A stretch of DNA of 9,027 bases from NCBI GenBank assembly GCA_964650405.1, contig CAZYTO010000243.1:1-9027 (forward strand). Reading direction: 5' to 3'. The stretch is from CAZYTO01 sp964650405 (lineage in GTDB: Bacteria; Acidobacteriota; Thermoanaerobaculia; Gp7-AA8). A model generated the notes under the pieces. That model did no database searches. It saw only the letters and a list, made by a program, of their open reading frames with translations, and had not been told where the DNA came from. Below are positions 5,239 to 9,027 of this stretch, piece by piece; position 1 is the stretch's first letter; each line of letters starts with the position of its first letter. The position numbers and the translations under genes are program-made.

Positions 5239-6363
5239 ATGCGAGCCCTTTCGATCATCGTCGCCGTGGCCTGGTTCTTCTCCCTGACCCGGACGCTGCT
5301 TCACCTCCGCGTGATTCCGCGGTTACGCGCCGGCGATGCGCCGGAGCGGACGCCGCTGGTTTCCGTCATCATCCCGGCACGCAATGAAGCACGGGTCATC
5401 GAGCAGACGGTGCGTGCCTTCCTCGCGCAGACGTACAGGGAGCTCGAGGTGGTCGTCGTCAACGACCGCTCCACGGACGGTACCGGCGAGATCCTGCACG
5501 CCATCGGCGACTCGCGGCTGGTGGTGGTGGACGGCGAAGAGCCGCCGGCCGGGTGGCTGGGCAAGCCGTGGGCGCTGCACGAAGGCAGCCGGCAGGCGCG
5601 TGGGGAGCTACTGCTCTTTGTCGATGCCGACGTGATCTATGCACCCGAGGCGGTAAAGGCGGCCGTTGCCTACCAGGAGCGTTCGGACGCCCGGGTGGTG
5701 GCGCTGCTGCCGCACTTCGAGATGCGGGGCTTCTGGGAGAACGCGGCCATGCCGCAGCTCGCCCTGACGGCCCTGACCTTCCTGCCGCTCTGGCTCTCGA
5801 ACCGCACGCGCATCAGCGTGCTGGCCCTGGGCGGCGGACCCGGGAACCTCGTCGCGCGCAGCGACTACGACGCGGTGGGAGGGCACGAAGCGCTGCGCGA
5901 CTCCGTCGTGGACGACATCGCCCTGGCAAGGCTCGTCCGCCGCAAGCTGCATCACCGCACCGAGGCCATCCGGGCGGATGACTTGATCTCGCTGCGGATG
6001 TACCACGGCCTGCGCGAGATCATCGACGGCTTCACGAAGAACTTCTTCTTCGCCTTCGGCCGCAGTTACGTTGCCGGGTTCCTGGCCATGCTGGCGGGCA
6101 TCGTCTTTCACCTTCTGCCGTACGTGCTGGCCCTGCGGGGCGATCCGTACGCCATGGCCACGGTCGGCCTGATCACGCTCACGCGGCTGATCCTCTTCGG
6201 CTCGATGCGTTACTCGCTGGCGGCGGCGGTTTTCCTTCACCCGGTGATGATGCTTACGTGGACCTACATCACCGTCCGCTCGATGTGGTACACAGGCGTG
6301 CGCCGCCGCCTTCAATGGCGTGGCCGGACCTACGATGCCGGCCAGTCGCGTTTCGGAGCGTAG
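5239..6363 (+). CDS. Family 2 glycosyltransferase, membrane-associated (HpnB/CrtQ-like)
   Basis: A 374-aa protein with an N-terminal membrane segment (about 3-22), a GT-A catalytic domain (about 40-265) and C-terminal membrane segments (about 276-296, 305-320 and 327-345). GT2 motifs are in order: VSVIIPARNEARVIEQTV at 41-58, VVNDRSTDGT at 73-82, GWLGKPWALHEG at 105-116, the DAD metal motif at 129-131, GGGPGNLVAR at 198-207, and the acidic acceptor motif VVDDIALARLV at 223-233. The WRGRTY ending (360-365) also recurs in this group. Members transfer a nucleotide-activated sugar to lipid acceptors; GKPWAL and the membrane topology recall the hopanoid-associated HpnB and carotenoid glycosyltransferase CrtQ types, but no hopanoid or carotenoid genes are nearby, so the acceptor is open. 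No clear Shine-Dalgarno precedes the ATG; the start is kept because it gives the expected N-terminal membrane segment. Confidence 0.88.
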   Translation: MRALSIIVAVAWFFSLTRTLLHLRVIPRLRAGDAPERTPLVSVIIPARNEARVIEQTVRAFLAQTYRELEVVVVNDRSTDGTGEILHAIGDSRLVVVDGEEPPAGWLGKPWALHEGSRQARGELLLFVDADVIYAPEAVKAAVAYQERSDARVVALLPHFEMRGFWENAAMPQLALTALTFLPLWLSNRTRISVLALGGGPGNLVARSDYDAVGGHEALRDSVVDDIALARLVRRKLHHRTEAIRADDLISLRMYHGLREIIDGFTKNFFFAFGRSYVAGFLAMLAGIVFHLLPYVLALRGDPYAMATVGLITLTRLILFGSMRYSLAAAVFLHPVMMLTWTYITVRSMWYTGVRRRLQWRGRTYDAGQSRFGA

Positions 6364-6393
6364 CGGCAACGTTTCTTGCATGGAGGAGAAGTC

Positions 6394-6957
6394 ATGACCG
6401 ACAAGCCTTTTCTGACCGACGTCCAGGAGCTGCGCCGCCGGGCGCGGCAGCACATCGAAGAGGGAGCCGTGACCGAGGGGTACCGCGGCGACCGTGAGAC
6501 GGTGATCAAGCTCCTCAACGAGGCGCTGGCCACGGAGATCGTCTGCGTCCTCCGCTACAAGCGCCATTACTTCATGGCCCAGGGGATTCACGCCGACCCG
6601 ATCGCGCAGGAGTTCCTGCAGCACGCCAACGAGGAACAGGGCCACGCCGATCAGATCGCCGGCCGCATCGTGCAGCTCGGCGGATCGCCGAACTTCAGCC
6701 CGGACGGCCTCCTGTCGCGCGCCCATTCCGAGTACCAGGAAGGGACGACGCTGCTCGACATGATCAAAGAAGATCTCGTCGCCGAGCGCATCGCCATCGA
6801 CTCGTACACGGAGATGATCCGCTACGTCGGGGACAAGGACATCACTACCCGCCGCATGCTGGAGGGGATCCTGGCCGTGGAAGAAGAGCACGCCGACGAC
6901 CTGGCGTCGTTCCTCGCCGACATGGACAAGGACTGGAAGACGCGGGACCGGACGTGA
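6394..6957 (+). CDS. Bacterioferritin-like (ferritin-like diiron) protein
   Basis: A 187-aa protein. The start is ATG 6394, six bases after a GGAGGAG ribosome-binding site; an in-frame ATG at 6376 is upstream of that site and is rejected. The four-helix ferritin fold is recognisable with a full diiron ligand set: E48 (NEALATEIV), E81 and H84 (EEQGHADQIAGRI), E131 (LVAERIAID), and E163 and H166 (EEEHADDL). The 33-residue spacing from E48 to E81 equals that of bacterioferritin E18 to E51. The haem-ligand methionine that follows this glutamate in classical bacterioferritin (EMKH) is Gln82 here, so haem binding by that route is unlikely. A 30-residue extension precedes the first helix. Expected role: ferrous iron oxidation and storage or peroxide detoxification in the cytoplasm. 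It sits 30 bases after the glycosyltransferase stop, so is probably co-transcribed; a heptamer array follows the stop directly. Confidence 0.9.
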   Translation: MTDKPFLTDVQELRRRARQHIEEGAVTEGYRGDRETVIKLLNEALATEIVCVLRYKRHYFMAQGIHADPIAQEFLQHANEEQGHADQIAGRIVQLGGSPNFSPDGLLSRAHSEYQEGTTLLDMIKEDLVAERIAIDSYTEMIRYVGDKDITTRRMLEGILAVEEEHADDLASFLADMDKDWKTRDRT

Positions 6958-6965
6958 GTGACGGC

Positions 6966-7007
6966 GAGTGCTGAGTGCCGAGTGCCGAGTGCTGCGTGCT
7001 GAGTGCC
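6966..7007 (+). repeat. Tandem heptamer array GAGTGCY x6
   Basis: Six contiguous 7-bp units at 6966, 6973, 6980, 6987, 6994 and 7001 read GAGTGCT, GAGTGCC, GAGTGCC, GAGTGCT, GCGTGCT and GAGTGCC. Variation is nearly confined to the last base (T or C). The array begins eight bases after the stop of the ferritin-like gene. Confidence 0.95.
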
Positions 7008-7021
7008 TGAGCAGGCAGGTA

Positions 7022-7084
7022 CGACCAGCGACCAGCGAATAAGCGAGTAAGCGAGTAAGCGAATAAGCGAATAAGCGAATCAAG
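7022..7084 (+). repeat. Composite array: CGACCAG x2, then CGARTAAG x5
   Basis: Two heptamers CGACCAG (7022, 7029) run straight into five octamers at 7036, 7044, 7052, 7060 and 7068: CGAATAAG, CGAGTAAG, CGAGTAAG, CGAATAAG and CGAATAAG. A degenerate CGAATCAAG closes the array at 7076-7084. Variation is again a single transition (A or G) at position 4. It lies only 28 bases before the HtrA-like start codon, so it occupies the region where that gene's leader or promoter would be. Confidence 0.93.
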
Positions 7085-7112
7085 GGAATACGCGCTTGTT
7101 GTAAAGAGTGCC

Positions 7113-8108
7113 ATGCTCGAAATCGACGATCGCCTGGACCCGCAACCTGACTCCCGAGACCTTGAGGACGACCGGCTGCTCGACGCGTACTCCCGGGCGG
7201 TGACGGCCGCGGCGGCGCGGATCATGCCCTCGGTGGTCAATATCGAGGTACGGCAGGGACGGGCGGCACCACGCGGGCGGGGGGAGGAGCGGGGTACCGG
7301 CTCGGGCTTCTTCTTCACTCCGGACGGCTTCCTGCTGACGAACTCGCATGTCGTCAGCGGAGCGGAAGCGATCGAGGTGACGACGGGCGACGGGACGCGG
7401 TTCGAGGCCGCGCTCTGCGGCGACGATCCCCACACCGACCTGGCCGTGCTGCGGATCTCGGCACCGACCCAGGTGCCGGCGGCGCTCGGCGATGCGCGGC
7501 CGATGAAACCGGGACAGCTCGTCGTGGCGGTCGGCAATCCGTACGGGTTTCAATGCACGGTGACGGCGGGCGTGGTGAGCGCCCTGGGCCGCACGATGCG
7601 CGCGAAGAGCGGGCGTCTCATCGACAACGTCATCCAGACGGATGCGGCGCTGAATCCAGGCAACAGTGGCGGTCCGTTGGTGAATTCACGGGGGGAAGTG
7701 GTCGGGGTGAACACGGCCGTGATCCGGCCAGCGCAGGGCATCTGTTTCGCCATCGCCATCAACACGGCCATCTTCGTTGCGGCGCGCCTCATCCGTGACG
7801 GGAGCATCCGGCGCGGCTACATCGGCGTGGCAGGGCAGGACGTGCCGCTCCACCGGCGCGTGGTCCGCTTCTACGACCTCCCGGCCGGGAGCGGCGTGCT
7901 GGTGGCATCGGTGGAGAAGGGGAGCCCGGCGGCGCAGGCGGGGGTGCGGGAGGGGGACGTCATCATTGCGTACGGCGGTCGAAGCGTGACCGGCGTGGAC
8001 GATCTGCACCGCATCCTTACCGACGAGCAGATCGACGTAGCGGCACCGGTGACGCTGATCCGCCTGGCCGGGAAGCTGGAGCTGCAACTGATCCCCCGGC
8101 CAGCGTGA
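7113..8108 (+). CDS. HtrA/Deg-type serine protease with one PDZ domain, no export signal visible
   Basis: A 331-aa protein of the S1C family. The catalytic triad is complete: H79 in LLTNSHVV, D109 in HTDLAVL and S185 in NPGNSGGPLV; GTGSGFFF (61-68) is the usual first strand and VAVGNPYGF (138-146) is typical. A single PDZ domain covers about 235-330, with GYIGVAG (235-241), SGVLVASVEKGSPAAQAGVREGDVI in the middle and the strand TLIRLAGKLELQLI at the end. Members degrade or hold misfolded proteins. Canonical bacterial HtrA proteins are exported, but here the N-terminus (1-30) is acidic and polar without a hydrophobic stretch, and no in-frame upstream start adds one convincingly. It may therefore act in the cytoplasm. 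The ribosome-binding site is weak (AAGAG). It follows the ferritin-like gene after a repeat-filled 155-bp gap. Confidence 0.9.
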   Translation: MLEIDDRLDPQPDSRDLEDDRLLDAYSRAVTAAAARIMPSVVNIEVRQGRAAPRGRGEERGTGSGFFFTPDGFLLTNSHVVSGAEAIEVTTGDGTRFEAALCGDDPHTDLAVLRISAPTQVPAALGDARPMKPGQLVVAVGNPYGFQCTVTAGVVSALGRTMRAKSGRLIDNVIQTDAALNPGNSGGPLVNSRGEVVGVNTAVIRPAQGICFAIAINTAIFVAARLIRDGSIRRGYIGVAGQDVPLHRRVVRFYDLPAGSGVLVASVEKGSPAAQAGVREGDVIIAYGGRSVTGVDDLHRILTDEQIDVAAPVTLIRLAGKLELQLIPRPA

Positions 8109-8199
8109 CGGTCGACCCAGATCCAACGAACGCAGCTACTTAGCAACAGAGCCGCCTCGCGGGAATGTGATAGATTTCAAACCGTTGTGGGGCTGACCT

Positions 8200-8970
8200 A
8201 TGTCACGACCTGCCGAGCGATACGCCCAGCTTCTCGATCAAATCATCCGTCCGTTCGACCTCACCCACGACTTCGGCCGGAAGCGCGCCTATGAGGCGGC
8301 CATCGAGTATGCCCGGCAGCACCTCGTGGACGACCCGCACTGCAACGAGTTCCTGAAGACGGCCGCCACGCGCCTCGGCTTTGCCGCGGTCACGTTCGAC
8401 ACGCTGGAGAGCCGGGTCAAGCTCCCCAAGGACGCCTGGCTGGACGTCTGGATCTCGGACGAAGACGACGAAGTGGCGCTGACGGGGACGCGGGAGGGGA
8501 TCCAGTATCTGATCGACCTCCTCTCCCAGCTCCGCGACACGACCGATCCCGAGCAGCACATCCACCTCGACCGGGCCGTGCTGCCGATGACGGAGAACTC
8601 GGCGAACCTGGTGCTCTTCAAGGAAGACGAGACGTGGTTCACCGGGGCGGCGGCGGAGGGGTTGCAGGACGAGTTTCCCGAGCGCGACATCGACCCGAAG
8701 GCGATCTACGCCATCCAGTTCATCCACTACCCTCCGGACGATCTGCCCATCAGCGCGCACCGGCTGTATCGCGTGCTGAAGGTGGAGCCGGATGACGGCG
8801 TGTCGGCGACAGTGAAGGAGTTCGGCGAGGGCTCGGAGAACCGCTACTTCCGATTTACGTTCGTGGCGGACAACGACGACAAGTTCACCTACAGCTTCCA
8901 CCTCGACGACCCGGCGGTGAACTACTTCACGCACCGCGAGATCCTGCGCCTGGCCATGCGGGCGGTTTAG
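8200..8970 (+). CDS. Uncharacterised acidic 256-aa protein
   Basis: Strong third-position GC bias supports the plus strand; a 257-aa minus-strand frame over the same bases is a typical high-GC mirror image. Start ATG 8200 follows a weak GTGGGG ribosome-binding site. The protein is soluble and acidic, with acidic runs such as ISDEDDEV (85-92). Zones: a helical N-terminus (1-60), a middle with a helix and strand TREGIQYLIDLLSQL...HIHLDRAVL (97-128) followed by SANLVLFKED (134-143), and a strand-rich C-terminal part with IYAIQFIHYP, HRLYRVLKVEP, YFRFTFVADNDDKFTYSFHLDDPAVNYFTHREILRLAM. The helix, HIHLD and S..L motif resembles small immunity-type proteins of the Imm32 kind, which is a weak similarity only. 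I do not assign a function. It lies 91 bases after the HtrA-like gene. Confidence 0.8.
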   Translation: MSRPAERYAQLLDQIIRPFDLTHDFGRKRAYEAAIEYARQHLVDDPHCNEFLKTAATRLGFAAVTFDTLESRVKLPKDAWLDVWISDEDDEVALTGTREGIQYLIDLLSQLRDTTDPEQHIHLDRAVLPMTENSANLVLFKEDETWFTGAAAEGLQDEFPERDIDPKAIYAIQFIHYPPDDLPISAHRLYRVLKVEPDDGVSATVKEFGEGSENRYFRFTFVADNDDKFTYSFHLDDPAVNYFTHREILRLAMRAV

Positions 8971-8983
8971 CATCAATGGCCTT

Positions 8984-9023
8984 CAGTTAAGACGGATACG
9001 ACACGGTTTTGGGTCGATAACTG
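8984..9023. other. Imperfect inverted repeat at the right edge
   Basis: CAGTTA (8984-8989) and TAACTG (9018-9023) are inverted copies flanking an inner CGAC/GTCG pair (8999-9002 and 9013-9016). The stem is interrupted and there is no terminal T-run inside the window. It may be a weak terminator or chance. Confidence 0.25.
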
Positions 9024-9027
9024 CGTT

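Noticed and set aside
5608..7083. Minus-strand open frame of 491 codons
   Set aside because: Antisense shadow of the glycosyltransferase and ferritin-like genes; its first part is translated heptamer and octamer repeat.
6966..7084. CRISPR array
   Set aside because: Units are 7-8 bp and contiguous, with no spacers, and no cas genes are present.
8203..8976. Minus-strand open frame of 257 codons over the acidic protein
   Set aside because: Val/Arg/Leu-rich composition is typical of a high-GC antisense frame; the plus strand has normal amino-acid use and third-position GC bias.

Overview
This is a high-GC bacterial window with tightly packed, strongly GC3-biased genes. The lineage cannot be proven from the sequence. 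Two things make me lean (inference, moderate confidence) towards Acidobacteriota or a similar high-GC environmental phylum: intergenic regions filled with contiguous 7- and 8-bp repeat arrays, and several unfamiliar small proteins beside common housekeeping families. The deacetylase, TPR, GT2, ferritin and HtrA genes fit a Gram-negative cell, and the OmpA-type peptidoglycan-binding domain at the left edge suggests an outer membrane.

Layout: (i) 1-670, + strand: the 3' end of an OmpA-family gene, a strong intrinsic terminator, then a YhbY-type ribosome-associated RNA-binding protein. (ii) 671-798: heptamer and octamer arrays, then a perfect 12-bp-stem terminator serving the opposite strand. 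(iii) 799-1377, - strand: an uncharacterised 192-aa helical protein with a Pro-rich tail. (iv) 1378-2132: no intact gene; small hairpins and a coding-like membrane-protein remnant that changes frame once. (v) 2133-2602, + strand: a small HTH/ribbon-helix-helix-like DNA-binding gene broken by a 1-nt shift, preceded by a palindrome and a good RBS. (vi) 2591-2676: an octamer array and its inverted counterpart between convergent genes. (vii) 2701-4188, - strand: an exported polysaccharide deacetylase. (viii) 4363-8970, + strand: TPR membrane protein, GT2 glycosyltransferase, bacterioferritin-like protein, HtrA-type protease without an export signal, and an acidic 256-aa protein of unknown function.

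Functionally the window mixes cell-envelope work (OmpA domain, deacetylase, membrane-anchored TPR protein, glycosyltransferase) with stress and iron handling (ferritin-like protein, HtrA-like protease). I see no convincing defence, secretion or biosynthetic system. The most unusual signals are the composite 7/8-mer arrays that begin at or within a few bases of three gene ends, the three hairpins sharing a GGACGGA/TCCGTCC core between the TPR and GT2 genes, and two single-base frame breaks of the same polarity about 500 bp apart.
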